Made by a program: the position numbers and the translations under genes
Source of the DNA: Metabacillus niabensis
GTDB lineage: Bacteria > Bacillota > Bacilli > Bacillales > Bacillaceae
Assembly: GCF_020524345.1 (NCBI RefSeq)
Contig: NZ_JAIVLH010000008.1
Span: forward strand, 149,368 to 213,367
Reading direction: 5' to 3'
DNA length: 64,000 nt
Part shown: piece after piece, positions 39,023 to 49,892 of the stretch
Layout: each line of letters begins with the position of its first letter
Numbering within the stretch: position 1 is the stretch's first letter
Notes under the pieces: model-generated
The model's database searches: none
Seen by the model: the letters and a program-made list of their open reading frames with translations, nothing else
Told to the model about the DNA's origin: nothing

Positions 39023-39892
39023 TTAACTTACTTCTTCTTTTCTGTTATACATAACGATACGAGGATAAGGAATCTCAATACCTCTTTCATCTAATCTTGT
39101 CTTAATATCTTTTCTAAGCATTCTTGAAATATGAAAATGTTTCATTGGTTCAACTTCACATGTTACACGAAGAATCACTTCAGAAGCACCTAGATTTTGA
39201 ACACCTAATAATTCAGGGGGACTAACAATATCTTCATACTTATCTTGTATTTCCAACAATAATTCCTGAATCACACGTTCCGCTTCGGAAATATCACTTT
39301 CATAGGCAATACTAATATCAACAAAAGCAACGCTGTTATGAATAGAGAAATTTGTTACTTCAGTTATGTTACCATTAGGCAAGATATGCACTTCACCTGT
39401 CCAACTCTTTATTTTTGTTGTACGTAACCCTATTTCTTCAACCGTTCCCTCAAAGGAAGATACACGAATGAAATCTCCTACTGAAAATTGATCTTCAAAA
39501 ATAATAAAAAATCCAGTTATAATATCTCGGACTAAATTTTGTGCACCAAAGCCCACTGCTAAACCTAAAATTCCTGCACCGGCTAGTAGAGGCCCTATTT
39601 TAATACCTACTGTTTCTAAAATCATGATAATGGCAATAAAGTACACAACATAAGTGAGAATATTTTCAAGTAGCTTTGCTAGCGTATTTTCTCTTCTTGC
39701 TGATATTCGAAGTGGTGATTTTCCGCGAAATAAAAAGATCTTACTTATTGCCATTTTTCCAATTCGAATAAAAACAGAAGCAATAATGAATATCAAACAA
39801 ATTTTCAAAAAACCTTGTCCTAATGTTATCCATAACTCTATATTTGTTATATAATCTACCATTTGATTCCACAAATTTTCTAGTAACTTCAA
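39023..39892 (-). CDS. mscS: Small-conductance mechanosensitive channel
   Basis: This is a 289-residue MscS-family protein. Three membrane helices are followed by the pore-lining TM3 with GAGILGLAVGFGAQNLVRD and the cytoplasmic beta domain (FEDQFSVGDFIRV, EGTVEEIGLRTTKI). The channel opens on membrane tension to release solutes after osmotic downshock. It is the first of a three-gene minus-strand operon with yyzM and yyaE. Confidence 0.95.
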   Translation of the reverse strand: MKLLENLWNQMVDYITNIELWITLGQGFLKICLIFIIASVFIRIGKMAISKIFLFRGKSPLRISARRENTLAKLLENILTYVVYFIAIIMILETVGIKIGPLLAGAGILGLAVGFGAQNLVRDIITGFFIIFEDQFSVGDFIRVSSFEGTVEEIGLRTTKIKSWTGEVHILPNGNITEVTNFSIHNSVAFVDISIAYESDISEAERVIQELLLEIQDKYEDIVSPPELLGVQNLGASEVILRVTCEVEPMKHFHISRMLRKDIKTRLDERGIEIPYPRIVMYNRKEEVS

Positions 39893-40068
39893 TTAAATCA
39901 CCCTTTATAGTATTAAACTTAAATAGCCATTTTCATAGCCAATTATACTCCATATCCTACGTAATTTCGTACGAAAAATTGCTAAATTTCGTAATTATAT
40001 ATATTCGTATGTAGAGATAGGAATTATGTCGTAAGCTCTTGTCTTTATTTAATAAAAAGGGGGAAATT

Positions 40069-40182
40069 ATGAAAGTAATTTCAGACATAGTCTATCATGA
40101 AAAACCTATTTTACCTATTCACGTGTACGATATCGATTTAAAATCGGATAAAGCAAAATCGTTACAAGCAAATACAAATTGA
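40069..40182 (+). CDS. Possible 37-residue peptide
   Basis: ATG 40069 has a strong AAAGGGGG ribosome site and opens a 37-residue frame (MKVISDIVYHEKPILPIHVY start). The last 68 bases overlap the end of the convergent ykvI gene. Start context favours translation; the short length and overlap argue against it. Uncertain. Confidence 0.35.
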   Translation: MKVISDIVYHEKPILPIHVYDIDLKSDKAKSLQANTN

Positions 40183-41134
40183 TCAAACCATATAAAGGAT
40201 ATAAAATGGCCACCAGATTTGCAAAACCAAACCGAGTAAATGGAAGCATAATGATAACTAAAATGGCCGCCATAATCCAAAAGGGCATTTTCATTAGGTC
40301 CCTTAGACGTGAAGCAAGTCCAAATATACCTGAAACAGCAGTTGTATAGATTGCTAGCCATAGCATAATGGACATAAAGAGGAAAAATGCAAAAGGTGAT
40401 CCTTTTAAGATAGCAAAAAGAGGTATTTCATATTCTGCCAGATAGTCAGACATTTGCACTAATGTTTCATTATAAACAAAGGAAATGGCTCCTAAAACAA
40501 CCCCGCTTCCTATGCTCGCAATCTTCGCTTCCTTCAATCCCTTCATTTCTTTTCCAACTGCAGATAATACAGCAATAAGAGGTAAAATATTCAGAGCCGT
40601 AAAGGTAAAGGCTGCAGGCCAATTGTATTGTTTATTTAAATCAAGGACCCATGAATGATGATGGGAAATATTAAATGATAATAATGAATAAAAGAGCCCA
40701 AAAACAAGCAATGGAATCACAATAGCATTCAGCTTAATAATTCCATTTGCGCTTCCAACAAATAGAAGAATGAGTAATATGGCGAAAACAGCAATTCCAA
40801 CCCAATAAGGAATTGAAAAGGCTTCAAGTGTGGCCCCTCCTCCAGCAATCATAACAATCGTTGTTGTAAACAAATACAATACGATGAGCACATCGTACAC
40901 ATAAGAAAGCTTTTTACCTATCAACCTTTCTAAAATCGGAAAGAAATGGCTGGATTTTTCTTCATAACTAATTTTCATAATTACGTAGACAGCAATGATA
41001 AAAATAACGGTAAAAATGACAATTGCCAGTCCACTTTCAAAGCCAAAAAACTCCCATAATTCCCTTCCCGATGCATAGCCTGCACCAATGATTGTTCCCA
41101 AGATTAGAAACATCCATTTAATACCTGATCTCAT
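40115..41134 (-). CDS. YkvI-family membrane transporter-like protein
   Basis: This is a 339-residue membrane protein with about ten hydrophobic helices. The N-terminal GTIIGAGYASGRELWEFFG motif is typical of the YkvI family within the APC superfamily of transporters; the break in helix 1 (GAGYASG) should form the substrate site. The substrate is unknown. AGGTGAG precedes ATG 41134. It is divergent from yyaC. Confidence 0.87.
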   Translation of the reverse strand: MRSGIKWMFLILGTIIGAGYASGRELWEFFGFESGLAIVIFTVIFIIAVYVIMKISYEEKSSHFFPILERLIGKKLSYVYDVLIVLYLFTTTIVMIAGGGATLEAFSIPYWVGIAVFAILLILLFVGSANGIIKLNAIVIPLLVFGLFYSLLSFNISHHHSWVLDLNKQYNWPAAFTFTALNILPLIAVLSAVGKEMKGLKEAKIASIGSGVVLGAISFVYNETLVQMSDYLAEYEIPLFAILKGSPFAFFLFMSIMLWLAIYTTAVSGIFGLASRLRDLMKMPFWIMAAILVIIMLPFTRFGFANLVAILYPLYGLINLYLLVTILLYPILNRYRTRE

Positions 41135-41173
41135 TTTCTCACCTCATATGGTTGTCCTATTTAAAACGAACAT

Positions 41174-41202
41174 GTATAGAATCGAACATTTCTCCGTATA
41201 CT
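41174..41202 (+). promoter_or_regulatory. Possible forespore-type promoter of yyaC
   Basis: GTATA and GTATACT are 17 bases apart, 30 bases before the yyaC start. The pattern loosely fits sigma-F/sigma-G promoters (GxATA-type -35), which suits a sporulation gene, but the -10 fit is imperfect. Confidence 0.3.
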
Positions 41203-41231
41203 GTTACTACTATGACATGGGAGTGAATTCT

Positions 41232-41855
41232 ATGAATCTAAAATCAGGTCTTTTTCAGTCAGGTAAGAATCAAGATCGCATCCATTATGAAGATGAAAGA
41301 GCTACATCACTTTTAACAAATATGCTTATAGAGCATTTGCCAAAACTATTCTATAAGCCTATCGTTATTATTTGTATTGGAACAGACCGCTCCACCGGAG
41401 ATTGTTTAGGTCCTTTAATAGGCACTTCCATAAAAAAAGAGTTGAGTCATTTCCATGTCTATGGAACATTAAAAGATCCGGTTCATGCTGTGAATCTAGA
41501 GGAAACAATTCAATATATAAAAGAGAAACACCGCAATCCCTTCATTATCGCAATTGATGCTTGTTTAGGAAGATTTAAAAGTGTGGGATATATGGAAGTT
41601 GCAAAAGGCTCGATAAAGCCTGGTGCTGGTGTAAATAAAGAATTACCTGAAGTTGGTGATATGCATATTACCGGTATCGTGAACATTAGCGGATATATGG
41701 AATTCCTTGTTTTACAGAATACACGTTTACATTTAGTCATGAGCATGGCCGATATTATCTCTATAGGAATTATAGAAGCTGAGAAGGTCTATCTAGAGAA
41801 GCGTATTACAGTCAGAAGAAATTGGATGGCGAATCAAGATACTGCAATTAACTAA
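41232..41855 (+). CDS. yyaC: Spore protease-like protein YyaC (DUF1256)
   Basis: This is a 207-residue protein related to the germination protease GPR. It has IICIGTDRSTGDCLGPL (a GTDRS...D catalytic-type motif), AIDACLGR and GDMHITGIVNISGYMEF. ATG 41232 is chosen because GGGAGTGA precedes it and the family begins here; an open frame extends further upstream. It is likely used during sporulation or germination. It is one of few plus-strand genes left of oriC. Confidence 0.93.
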   Translation: MNLKSGLFQSGKNQDRIHYEDERATSLLTNMLIEHLPKLFYKPIVIICIGTDRSTGDCLGPLIGTSIKKELSHFHVYGTLKDPVHAVNLEETIQYIKEKHRNPFIIAIDACLGRFKSVGYMEVAKGSIKPGAGVNKELPEVGDMHITGIVNISGYMEFLVLQNTRLHLVMSMADIISIGIIEAEKVYLEKRITVRRNWMANQDTAIN

Positions 41856-41894
41856 CTCTTTTTCTGATAAATGAAATTCAACTTAATGTCTATA

Positions 41895-41925
41895 TGAAAA
41901 AACACTGCAAAAGTATGCAGTGTTT
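41895..41925 (-). terminator. Terminator of the DUF554 gene
   Basis: AACACTGCA and TGCAGTGTT arms around a short loop are followed by six T on the minus strand, ten bases past the DUF554 stop. Confidence 0.85.
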
Positions 41926-41935
41926 GGATCCTATC

Positions 41936-42639
41936 TTATGAAAAGTTATATTGTACGAGAACGATACTAGTAATAATAACAATACTTGGTAACAAGTTTG
42001 CCACTCTTATTTGCTTTAGTCCTAATATATTAATGCCTATTGCTATAATAAGCACCCCACCTGTAGCTGTTAGTTCTGAAATTAGACGATCTAATAGAGA
42101 GTCTGACAAAAATTGATGAATTACATTTGCAAATAAGGCTATTCCGCCTTGATAAAGGAAGACTGGAATAGCTGAAAATAAAACTCCTATCCCAAGGGTA
42201 CTTGCTAACACCATACTTGTAAAACCATCGATCATTGATTTTGTCAGGAGTACAGAATGATCCTGTCGTAATCCACTATCTAGTGCACCTATTATAGCCA
42301 TCGCCCCCACAACAAAGATTAACGTTGCCGTTACAAACCCTTGGGCGATATTTCCTGTAGGGGATTTGCCAATCTTCTTTTCCAGCATATTTCCTAAACC
42401 GTGAAGATGGTTTTCTAGTTTCAACCATTCGCCTATAACTGTTCCTATAACTAAACTTACGATAATAAAGAAGAAGTCGTCACTCTTCATAGCCATATCT
42501 ATTCCTAAAACAACTACAGAGAGTCCAATAGCTGTCATGACTGTTTGCTTCATTTGTCAGGTATTTTTCTAAGTAAAAGACCAATTATTGTTCCAAGGAT
42601 AATTCCTAAAGCGTTTATAAAACTTCCAAATAAAACCAA
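41936..42639 (-). pseudogene. DUF554 membrane protein gene broken by a frameshift
   Basis: The main frame (42553-41936) gives a 205-residue DUF554-type membrane protein that lacks its first 29 residues. Those are in another frame just upstream: TTG 42639, preceded by GGAAGG, gives MVLFGSFINALGIILGTIIG...RKIPDK, then a TGA at 42550 overlapping the ATG of the main frame. Restoring one A in the AAATGA run would join them to a 234-residue protein, the usual family length. DUF554 proteins have about six to seven membrane helices and unknown function. The break may be real, a sequencing error in an A run, or ATGA-coupled reinitiation that keeps both parts expressed. Confidence 0.75.
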
Positions 42640-42725
42640 CCAGATTACCTTCCATTCTATATGTTTATTATAGTTTTCTGCAGTTTGACGATAAAAATAT
42701 ATTTTCATCATGATTATTAAACATG

Positions 42726-42751
42726 AAAAAAAGACTGACTATTTTAGTCAG
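42726..42751 (-). terminator. Terminator of soj-spo0J
   Basis: CTGACTAAAATAGTCAG with T-rich TCTTTTTTT following on the minus strand, about 30 bases past the spo0J stop. Confidence 0.85.
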
Positions 42752-42780
42752 CACTTGTCAATAATTATATCAATATACTA

Positions 42781-43626
42781 TTATTGCCGATCCAGCAACT
42801 CTAGAATACGATTTAAATCTTCCTGAGAAAAGAACTCTATTTCAATCTTTCCCTTTTTCTTTTGCTTACTTATTGTAACAGATGTCCCAAAATACTCCTG
42901 TAGAAATGTTTCTCTTTCTTTAATGAATACATCTTTTTCCGGTTTTTTCTTCTTTGTTTCACGTGGAACACTATTATTTAGCTGTTGGATGATCTGCTCT
43001 AATTGACGAACATTTAATTGCTCTTTCATTACCTTTTCCACAAGTGCATTCAATTTCTCTTTATTTTTCAATCCCAATAATGTACGGCCATGCCCCATAG
43101 AGAGTTTTCCTTCAGCAATTAATTGCTGAATCTTTTGTGGTAATGTAAGAAGTCTAACATGGTTAGCGATATGGGGACGGCTTTTCCCTAATCTTTTCGC
43201 TAATGCCTCTTGCGTTACATTTAATTGTTCCATTAGCTTTTGATATGCCTGAGCCTCTTCAATTGGTGAGAGATCTTCACGTTGTAGATTTTCTAATAAA
43301 GCTAATTCCATCATTTGTTGTTCTGTAAGATTACGGACAACAGCTGGAATAACAGTTAATTTCGCTTCTTTCGCAGCACGATATCTACGTTCTCCAACAA
43401 CTATTTCAAATCCTTTTATACTTTTGCGAACAATGATAGGTTGTAGAACACCATGTTGCAGGATGGATTCCTTGAGTTCATTAATGGCATCCTGTTCAAA
43501 AACTTTACGTGGTTGATATGGATTTGGACGTATTTCTTTAATTTTTATTTCCTGAACAGATTCTTCCTGCCCCACTTCAACATTTGTAAATAAAGCATTA
43601 ATTCCTTTACCTAAGCCTCTAGCCAT
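42781..43626 (-). CDS. spo0J: Chromosome partitioning protein ParB
   Basis: This is a 281-residue ParB. The N-terminal CTPase domain has PRKVF and GERRYRA; the helix-turn-helix part reads TQEALAKRLGKSRPHIANHVRLL; the C-terminal dimerisation domain follows a basic linker. It loads on parS, spreads as a CTP clamp and recruits SMC; with Soj it affects DnaA. It overlaps soj by eight bases. A parS site lies within its own coding sequence. Confidence 0.98.
   Translation of the reverse strand: MARGLGKGINALFTNVEVGQEESVQEIKIKEIRPNPYQPRKVFEQDAINELKESILQHGVLQPIIVRKSIKGFEIVVGERRYRAAKEAKLTVIPAVVRNLTEQQMMELALLENLQREDLSPIEEAQAYQKLMEQLNVTQEALAKRLGKSRPHIANHVRLLTLPQKIQQLIAEGKLSMGHGRTLLGLKNKEKLNALVEKVMKEQLNVRQLEQIIQQLNNSVPRETKKKKPEKDVFIKERETFLQEYFGTSVTISKQKKKGKIEIEFFSQEDLNRILELLDRQ
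42955..42970. promoter_or_regulatory. parS site inside spo0J
   Basis: TGTTTCACGTGGAACA on the plus strand matches the 16-base consensus except for one base in the second half. A parS within spo0J is conserved in Bacillus. Confidence 0.9.
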
Positions 43627-44380
43627 TCACAACCACTTCCTTTGCCAAATCTAAATAAACTTCTGCTCCTCTAGATCTTGGATCATAAATGATAATAGGT
43701 TGACCATGACTTGGTGCTTCACTTAAGCGAATGTTTCTTGGAATTATGGTTTTATAAACCTTATCTTGAAAATATTTTTTTACTTCATCAATAACTTGAA
43801 TTCCTAAATTTGTTCGGGCATCAAGCATTGTTAATAAAACTCCTTCAATTGTTAAGTCTGTATTCAAATGCTTCTGAACAAGACGAACTGTATTTAACAG
43901 CTGACTCAACCCTTCTAATGCATAATATTCACATTGAACAGGTATTAAGACTGCATCAGAAGCAGTTAGTGCATTTATTGTTAACAGTCCCAATGAAGGA
44001 GGACAGTCTATAACCATATAGTCATAGTTATCTTTTACAGCTTCAAGTGCCCGCTTAAGTCTAACTTCTCTTGAGATCGTTGGAACTAATTCAATTTCTG
44101 CTCCAGCTAATTGAATTGTTGCAGGAATAATATCAAGATTTTCGACAGCTGTTGGCTTAATGACATCCTTTGCTGCTACGTCATCTACTAAAATATCATA
44201 AATGCAATGTTCGACATCGGCTTTTTCAATACCAATTCCACTTGTTGCATTTCCTTGTGGGTCAACATCGACAAGAAGTACCCTTTTTCCGATGTATGCT
44301 AAGCAAGCTCCCAAATTAACCGATGTTGTTGTTTTCCCAACTCCACCTTTTTGGTTTGCAACCGCAATGATTTTTCCCAC
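43619..44380 (-). CDS. soj: Chromosome partitioning ATPase ParA
   Basis: This is a 253-residue ParA/MinD-type ATPase. The deviant Walker A KGGVGKTT, the LVDVDPQGNATSG segment and VIDCPPSLGLLTINAL are present. It binds DNA as an ATP dimer, works with Spo0J in segregation and controls DnaA activity. GTG 44380 is preferred (AGGTGA upstream, family length); an upstream ATG at 44404 is in frame. Confidence 0.97.
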   Translation of the reverse strand: MGKIIAVANQKGGVGKTTTSVNLGACLAYIGKRVLLVDVDPQGNATSGIGIEKADVEHCIYDILVDDVAAKDVIKPTAVENLDIIPATIQLAGAEIELVPTISREVRLKRALEAVKDNYDYMVIDCPPSLGLLTINALTASDAVLIPVQCEYYALEGLSQLLNTVRLVQKHLNTDLTIEGVLLTMLDARTNLGIQVIDEVKKYFQDKVYKTIIPRNIRLSEAPSHGQPIIIYDPRSRGAEVYLDLAKEVVVNG

Positions 44381-44452
44381 GATGTCACCTACTTTCATAA
44401 ACATAAGATCTGTTGTCTTTTAACAAACACCTAATACATTGAGTAGGAAATT

Positions 44453-44506
44453 AGAAAAGCGAAAGGTGCCTAGATAAGCCCCGAAGGAGCCAGACACCAA
44501 AACTAG
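44453..44506. repeat. Dispersed repeat, AGAAAAGCG type (copy 3)
   Basis: The element reads AGAAAAGCGAAAGGTGCC, then AAGCCCCGAAGGAGCCAGAC. It lies in the roughly 390-base soj-noc gap, whose rest is AT-rich and holds the noc terminator and presumably the soj promoter. Confidence 0.55.
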
Positions 44507-44677
44507 GTAATCAATTTATACTTTTAATCGTACAAAAAGAACCTTTTCACCATTTTTTATTTTATCATGAAAAATGAAGGAAAGGATTGAATTTTTTCTT
44601 ATTTATTTAAATTAGTATTTTCCCTTAAAGGAAATCTATTTTTAACTAGATCAAAAGTCTCTTAAAGACAGCCAAAG

Positions 44678-44703
44678 AAAAAAGGCCTGACAGTAGTCAG
44701 TAC
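44678..44703 (-). terminator. Terminator after noc
   Basis: CTGACTACTGTCAG with flanking GG/CC pairs and a following TTTTTTC on the minus strand, about 70 bases beyond the noc stop. Confidence 0.65.
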
Positions 44704-44773
44704 CTAACAAAATGCATGCTAAATAAATGATTGATTTAACATAAAATTGCAAGTGCTTTAAGAAGTGATGAGA

Positions 44774-45643
44774 TTATTTTGGAATCTTAATTGTGAATTG
44801 GATATACTCATCAAATTCTTCTTCTTCAGTGTTTAGTTTCACACCGCTATCTGCTACCATCGTTAGGGATTGACGAATTGTATTCATAGCAATTCTTGTG
44901 TCTCTGCTAAAAGCCTTACGTCTTGGTTTAGGCTTCACATTATTTTTTTCAAGCAGCTTTACTACTCTATCTTCAGTTTGTTTTACATTAAGCTGTTTTT
45001 GAATAATTTCCTCTAACAATGTATTTTGTAATTCAGGATTTTTCAACGGAATAAGTGCACGGGCATGACGCTCTGTAATTAATTTCTTAAGTAATGCGTC
45101 TTGCACTTCTTCCGGCAATTTTAATAATCGTAGCTTATTCGCTATTGTTGACTGTCCTTTCCCCAGTCTTTGAGCCAAGGCTTCCTGAGTAAGGTTATGT
45201 AATTCCAGTAACTTCGCGTAAGCTACAGCTTCTTCAATGGAAGATAATTCTTCTCTTTGTAAATTCTCTATTAAAGCAACACTTGCTGTTTCTGTATCAT
45301 TGAAATCCTTTACAATTGCAGGAATAACATCCCAACCTAATGTTTGTACAGCACGCCAACGTCTTTCTCCTGCTATTAATTCAAACTGACCGTCAACTTC
45401 ACGTACGACGATAGGTTGAATAATTCCATGTGTACGAATTGTTAAAGCTAACTCTTCAATCTTTTCATCTGAAAAAACGGTACGTGGCTGGAAGCGGTTA
45501 GGTACAATATCTTTAATTTGAATCTTTTTAACCTCTTCCTTTATTTCTTCCGCTGTATTTTCCTGTTCAACTTCCTCAACAACGATTTGTTCTATATCTT
45601 CTTTTTCTCCCAAACCGAAAAAACGAGAAAATGGATGCTTCAT
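44774..45643 (-). CDS. noc: Nucleoid occlusion protein
   Basis: This is a 289-residue ParB paralogue. The N-terminal [14 protein letters not shown] is the amphipathic membrane-binding helix of Noc. The CTPase motif GERRWRA and the helix-turn-helix [23 protein letters not shown] follow. It binds its own sites across the chromosome and, with CTP, tethers DNA to the membrane to block FtsZ ring assembly over the nucleoid. It lies upstream of soj on the same strand. Confidence 0.97.
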   Translation of the reverse strand: MKHPFSRFFGLGEKEDIEQIVVEEVEQENTAEEIKEEVKKIQIKDIVPNRFQPRTVFSDEKIEELALTIRTHGIIQPIVVREVDGQFELIAGERRWRAVQTLGWDVIPAIVKDFNDTETASVALIENLQREELSSIEEAVAYAKLLELHNLTQEALAQRLGKGQSTIANKLRLLKLPEEVQDALLKKLITERHARALIPLKNPELQNTLLEEIIQKQLNVKQTEDRVVKLLEKNNVKPKPRRKAFSRDTRIAMNTIRQSLTMVADSGVKLNTEEEEFDEYIQFTIKIPK

Positions 45644-45730
45644 GACCTACACCACCTTTAAAAACTACCATTTTTAATATTCTATCTTTCTATCACTATT
45701 TCCTTCAAAATACTCAAAAGATTGAGTAAA

Positions 45731-45746
45731 TGTTTCATGTGAAACA
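45731..45746. promoter_or_regulatory. Near-parS palindrome between noc and rsmG
   Basis: TGTTTCATGTGAAACA differs from the parS consensus TGTTTCACGTGAAACA by one base in the central CG. It lies in the short gap after the rsmG stop. Lower affinity for ParB is expected. Confidence 0.5.
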
Positions 45747-45747
45747 T

Positions 45748-46464
45748 CTACTCAATTGGAAGCTTATTAGGCGTTCCAGGCTTTCTTGGATATTTTTTTG
45801 GAGTTGTTTTTTCTTTTTGAATAATAATAATGGTTCTTTCACTTTCTTCCATTGGTAACTCAAATGAATGAATCTGTTTTACGTTACCACCTAAAACTCC
45901 TAACGCTTTTTTTCCTGCTTCGAGTTCCTCTTGAGCAGCCGCACCTTTCATTGCAATAAAATACCCGTCTTTTTTCACTAAAGGTATACATAGTTCGCTT
46001 AATACAGATAATCTAGCTACGGCTCTTGCTGTTACGATATCATACGATTCCCTATATTGCTTATTTTGACCAAATGTTTCAGCTCGATCATGGAACAACT
46101 GAATGTTTTGTAAACCTAATTCATTTGCCAAGTGTGATAAAAAAGTAATTCTTTTTTGTAAAGAATCTACAATTGATACGTTCAAGTGAGGAAAACAAAT
46201 ATTAATTGGAATACTTGGAAATCCTGCACCGGCACCTACATCACATATAGAAAGAGGGTTTGAAAAATCAAAATGAAATGCAGCTGAAATTGAGTCATAA
46301 AAATGCTTTAAGTAAACGTCCTTTTCTTCAGTGATGGACGTCAAATTCATTTTTTCATTCCATTCTACTAAAAGTTTAAAATATATATCAAATTGATCCA
46401 TCTGATGCTGAGAAAGATGAATTCCTTTCTCAGCTAAACTTGATTGAAATAGTGCCCTATCCAT
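45748..46464 (-). CDS. rsmG: 16S rRNA 7-methylguanosine methyltransferase
   Basis: This is a 238-residue enzyme (GidB) that methylates G527 of 16S rRNA (E. coli numbering). The SAM site [14 protein letters not shown] and the later [12 protein letters not shown] are diagnostic. ATG 46464 has AAAGG at good distance. It lies ten to twenty bases after mnmG on the same strand, in the mnmE-mnmG-rsmG operon. Confidence 0.97.
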   Translation of the reverse strand: MDRALFQSSLAEKGIHLSQHQMDQFDIYFKLLVEWNEKMNLTSITEEKDVYLKHFYDSISAAFHFDFSNPLSICDVGAGAGFPSIPINICFPHLNVSIVDSLQKRITFLSHLANELGLQNIQLFHDRAETFGQNKQYRESYDIVTARAVARLSVLSELCIPLVKKDGYFIAMKGAAAQEELEAGKKALGVLGGNVKQIHSFELPMEESERTIIIIQKEKTTPKKYPRKPGTPNKLPIE

Positions 46465-46480
46465 GCTCAAAACCTTTCTA

Positions 46481-48370
46481 TTATTGATTAGAGACTCTGG
46501 CTATTCTTCCTTGCTCGAGATAAACCAATAAAATGGAAATATCAGCAGGGTTTACACCGGCTATACGTGACGCCTGAGCAACTGATAGAGGTCTAACTTC
46601 TTTAAGCTTTTGGCGTGCTTCAGAGGCTAGTCCATTAATATCATCATAATCGATATCTTCCGGAACCTTTTTATTTTCCATTTTCTTTAATTTTTCCACT
46701 TGCTGTAAGGATTTTTCAATATAACCTTCATATTTGACCTGAATTTCAACTTGTTCAGATACATCTGAATCCACAACTTGTTCTGATGGAACAAGTTGTG
46801 CGATATGCCCGTAGGTCATTTCAGGACGTTTAAGCAAATCCGCTGCTTTAATACCATCCTTTAGTTCACTTCCACCAACAGAAAGGATGAGGTTTTGCGT
46901 TTCTTGATTCGGCTTAATAATAGTCGAAGATAAGCGTTCTTTTTCTTCTTCTATTGCTAGCTTTTTCAAATTAAACTTTTCGTAACGTTCATCTGAAATA
47001 AGCCCAATTTTATGGCCAATATCCGTTAAACGTAAATCTGCATTATCATGACGTAACAATAATCGATATTCTGCTCTTGATGTAAGCAAACGATATGGCT
47101 CATTTGTACCTTTTGTCACTAAGTCATCAATTAGCACACCAATATAAGCATCCGAACGACTTAAAATAACTTCTTCTTTTCCAAGGGCTTTCTGTGCAGC
47201 ATTAATCCCTGCCATTAATCCTTGACCAGCCGCTTCTTCATATCCTGATGTTCCATTTATTTGGCCAGCTGTATATAAAGAAGAAATTGCTTTGGTTTCA
47301 AGTGTAGGCCATAATTGTGTCGGCACAATGGCATCATATTCAATGGCATACCCTGCCCTCATCATTTGAACTTTTTCTAGTCCTGGGATGGTTTTAAGAA
47401 TTTGTTGCTGCACATCTTCCGGTAAACTTGTTGAAAGTCCCTGCACATAGACCTCTTGAGTATTTCTGCCTTCAGGTTCTAAAAAGATTTGGTGCCGGGG
47501 TTTGTCATTAAATCGAACAACTTTATCTTCAATTGATGGGCAGTATCTCGGCCCAGTCCCTTTAATCATTCCAGAATACATTGGAGATCGGTGAAGATTA
47601 TCATCAATTATTTTATGAGTTTCCCCACTAGTATACGTTAACCAGCATGGAAGCTGATCTGTAATGTATTTTGTTGTTTCATATGAGAAAGCTCGCGGAA
47701 CTTCATCTCCCGGTTGTATTTCTGTTTTGCTGTAATCAATGGAATGACTATTGACACGCGGAGGTGTACCGGTTTTAAATCGGACTAAATCAAAACCTAA
47801 TTCTTGTAGGTGTTCTGATAACTTTATAGAAGGTTGTTGATTATTTGGACCACTTGAATATTTTAATTCACCGAGTATAATTTCCCCTCTTAAAAATGTT
47901 CCTGTCGTTAAAACTACAGCTTTCGCAAAGTATTCCGCACCTGTTTGGGTAACGATACCTTTACAAACACCATCTTCAACGATAAGTCGATCAACCATTC
48001 CTTGAAGCAATGTTAGATTTGGTTCATTTTCCATTGTTTTCTTCATTTCATGTTGATAAGCAAATTTATCCGCTTGGGCACGCAGTGCTCTTACAGCTGG
48101 TCCTTTTCCTGTATTTAACATTCTCATTTGAATGTGTGTTTTATCAATATTTTTACCCATTTCTCCGCCTAAAGCATCTATTTCGCGGACAACAATTCCT
48201 TTTGCAGGTCCACCAACAGATGGATTACAAGGCATAAATGCGACCATATCTAAGTTAATGGTAATAGCGAGTGTTTTAGCACCCATTCGTGCTGAAGCAA
48301 GTGCTGATTCACAACCGGCATGTCCAGCCCCAACAACGATAACATCATAATTCCCTGCATGATAGGTCAT
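46481..48370 (-). CDS. mnmG: tRNA uridine-5-carboxymethylaminomethyl synthesis protein
   Basis: This is a 629-residue FAD protein (GidA). The dinucleotide fold [12 protein letters not shown] is at the N-terminus, followed by MPCNPSVGG, a conserved [13 protein letters not shown] block and helical C-domain ending in [17 protein letters not shown]. With MnmE it adds carboxymethylaminomethyl to wobble uridine 34. AAAGGAGG precedes ATG 48370. Confidence 0.98.
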   Translation of the reverse strand: MTYHAGNYDVIVVGAGHAGCESALASARMGAKTLAITINLDMVAFMPCNPSVGGPAKGIVVREIDALGGEMGKNIDKTHIQMRMLNTGKGPAVRALRAQADKFAYQHEMKKTMENEPNLTLLQGMVDRLIVEDGVCKGIVTQTGAEYFAKAVVLTTGTFLRGEIILGELKYSSGPNNQQPSIKLSEHLQELGFDLVRFKTGTPPRVNSHSIDYSKTEIQPGDEVPRAFSYETTKYITDQLPCWLTYTSGETHKIIDDNLHRSPMYSGMIKGTGPRYCPSIEDKVVRFNDKPRHQIFLEPEGRNTQEVYVQGLSTSLPEDVQQQILKTIPGLEKVQMMRAGYAIEYDAIVPTQLWPTLETKAISSLYTAGQINGTSGYEEAAGQGLMAGINAAQKALGKEEVILSRSDAYIGVLIDDLVTKGTNEPYRLLTSRAEYRLLLRHDNADLRLTDIGHKIGLISDERYEKFNLKKLAIEEEKERLSSTIIKPNQETQNLILSVGGSELKDGIKAADLLKRPEMTYGHIAQLVPSEQVVDSDVSEQVEIQVKYEGYIEKSLQQVEKLKKMENKKVPEDIDYDDINGLASEARQKLKEVRPLSVAQASRIAGVNPADISILLVYLEQGRIARVSNQ

Positions 48371-48395
48371 TTTGTAACCTCCTTTTAGAACATTT

Positions 48396-49781
48396 CTATT
48401 TTCCTAAACAAAATTGAGAGAATAACTGATCAATTAAGCTCTCATGAACAGCGTCACCAATGATTTCCCCAAGTTGTTCCCAACATCTGGTCAAATCAAT
48501 TTGTACAATATCAATCGGTACTCCTGCATCTATTCCAACTAAAGCATCCTCAATTGATGTTTTTGCAGCAGTTAATAATGCAATATGTCTGGAGTTTGAT
48601 ACATATGTTAAATCACCGCTTTGAACATTTCCTTTGAAAAACAATGCACTTATTGCTTCCTCAAGTTCATCGATTCCTTGCTCTTCAAGTAACGACGTTG
48701 TCACAACCGGTCTTCCATTAGCTAATTCTTTTACTTTATCAAGATCAATTCGTTTTTCTAAATCCGTTTTATTGACAATGACAATAACGTCCATACCTTT
48801 AACTGCTTCGAATAGCTGAATATCTTCTTCAGAAAGCTTTTCATGAAAGTTTAATACTAAAAGAATCAAATCAGCTTCTTTTAATACTTTCCTTGACCGC
48901 TCTACACCAATTCTTTCTACTATATCCTCAGTCTCACGGATACCCGCTGTATCAACCAGACGGAGTGGGACACCTCTGACATTTACATACTCTTCTATAA
49001 CATCCCTTGTTGTACCGGGAATATCAGTTACAATTGCCTTGTTTTCTTGAACAAGACTATTTAATAAAGATGATTTCCCTACATTTGGTCTACCAATTAT
49101 AACGGTTGAAAGACCTTCTCTTAAAATCTTTCCCTGCTGGGATGTCTGTAAAAGCTTACTTATTTCATCTTTTACGAATGATGCCTTTTCTATGAGCATT
49201 TGATGTGTCATTTCTTCTACATCGTCGTATTCAGGGTAGTCTATATTGACTTCAACATGTGCTAATGTTTCTAGTATTTCCTGTCTTAACCTTTGAACGA
49301 GCTTAGACAATTTCCCTTCCATTTGTCCTATTGCCACATTCATAGCCCTGTCTGTTTTTGCACGAATTAAATCCATTACAGCTTCTGCTTGGGATAAGTC
49401 AATTCTGCCGTTAAGAAAGGCCCTTTTTGTAAATTCTCCGGGTTCTGCAAGTCTCGCCCCGTTTTGTATGATTAATTGCAGCACTCGATTAACTGTCACA
49501 ATACCTCCATGGCAGTTTATCTCGACTACATCTTCTCTTGTAAATGTTTTAGGCCCTCTCATTAAAGAAACCATTACTTCCTCAACAACAGCATTTGTTG
49601 CTGGATCAATTATATGTCCGTAATGGATCGTATGGGAGTCAACCATTGTTAACCTTTTATTTGAAGGAGCTTTAAATAGCTTATCTGCAATTTGAATCGC
49701 ATCTTCACCACTTAATCTGACAATTGCAATGGCTCCCTCTCCTAAAGGTGTTGATATCGCTGCGATTGTATCTAACTCCAT
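48396..49781 (-). CDS. mnmE: tRNA modification GTPase MnmE
   Basis: This is a 461-residue protein (TrmE, ThdF). N-terminal tetrahydrofolate-binding domain ([22 protein letters not shown]), G domain with [28 protein letters not shown] and NKTD, and C-terminal FCLGK with the catalytic Cys. It partners MnmG. ATG 49781 with GAGGTGAT upstream is used in preference to GTG 49793. DnaA boxes lie upstream. Confidence 0.98.
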   Translation of the reverse strand: MELDTIAAISTPLGEGAIAIVRLSGEDAIQIADKLFKAPSNKRLTMVDSHTIHYGHIIDPATNAVVEEVMVSLMRGPKTFTREDVVEINCHGGIVTVNRVLQLIIQNGARLAEPGEFTKRAFLNGRIDLSQAEAVMDLIRAKTDRAMNVAIGQMEGKLSKLVQRLRQEILETLAHVEVNIDYPEYDDVEEMTHQMLIEKASFVKDEISKLLQTSQQGKILREGLSTVIIGRPNVGKSSLLNSLVQENKAIVTDIPGTTRDVIEEYVNVRGVPLRLVDTAGIRETEDIVERIGVERSRKVLKEADLILLVLNFHEKLSEEDIQLFEAVKGMDVIVIVNKTDLEKRIDLDKVKELANGRPVVTTSLLEEQGIDELEEAISALFFKGNVQSGDLTYVSNSRHIALLTAAKTSIEDALVGIDAGVPIDIVQIDLTRCWEQLGEIIGDAVHESLIDQLFSQFCLGK

Positions 49782-49892
49782 CGCTACGATCACCTCTCTC
49801 TTTTATTTATCTATACAAATTCCTTTTATCAACTCGACCAAATTTTAAAGATAGCATATTTCGTTTTCATAAGAAAGAAAAATTACTTTGTT

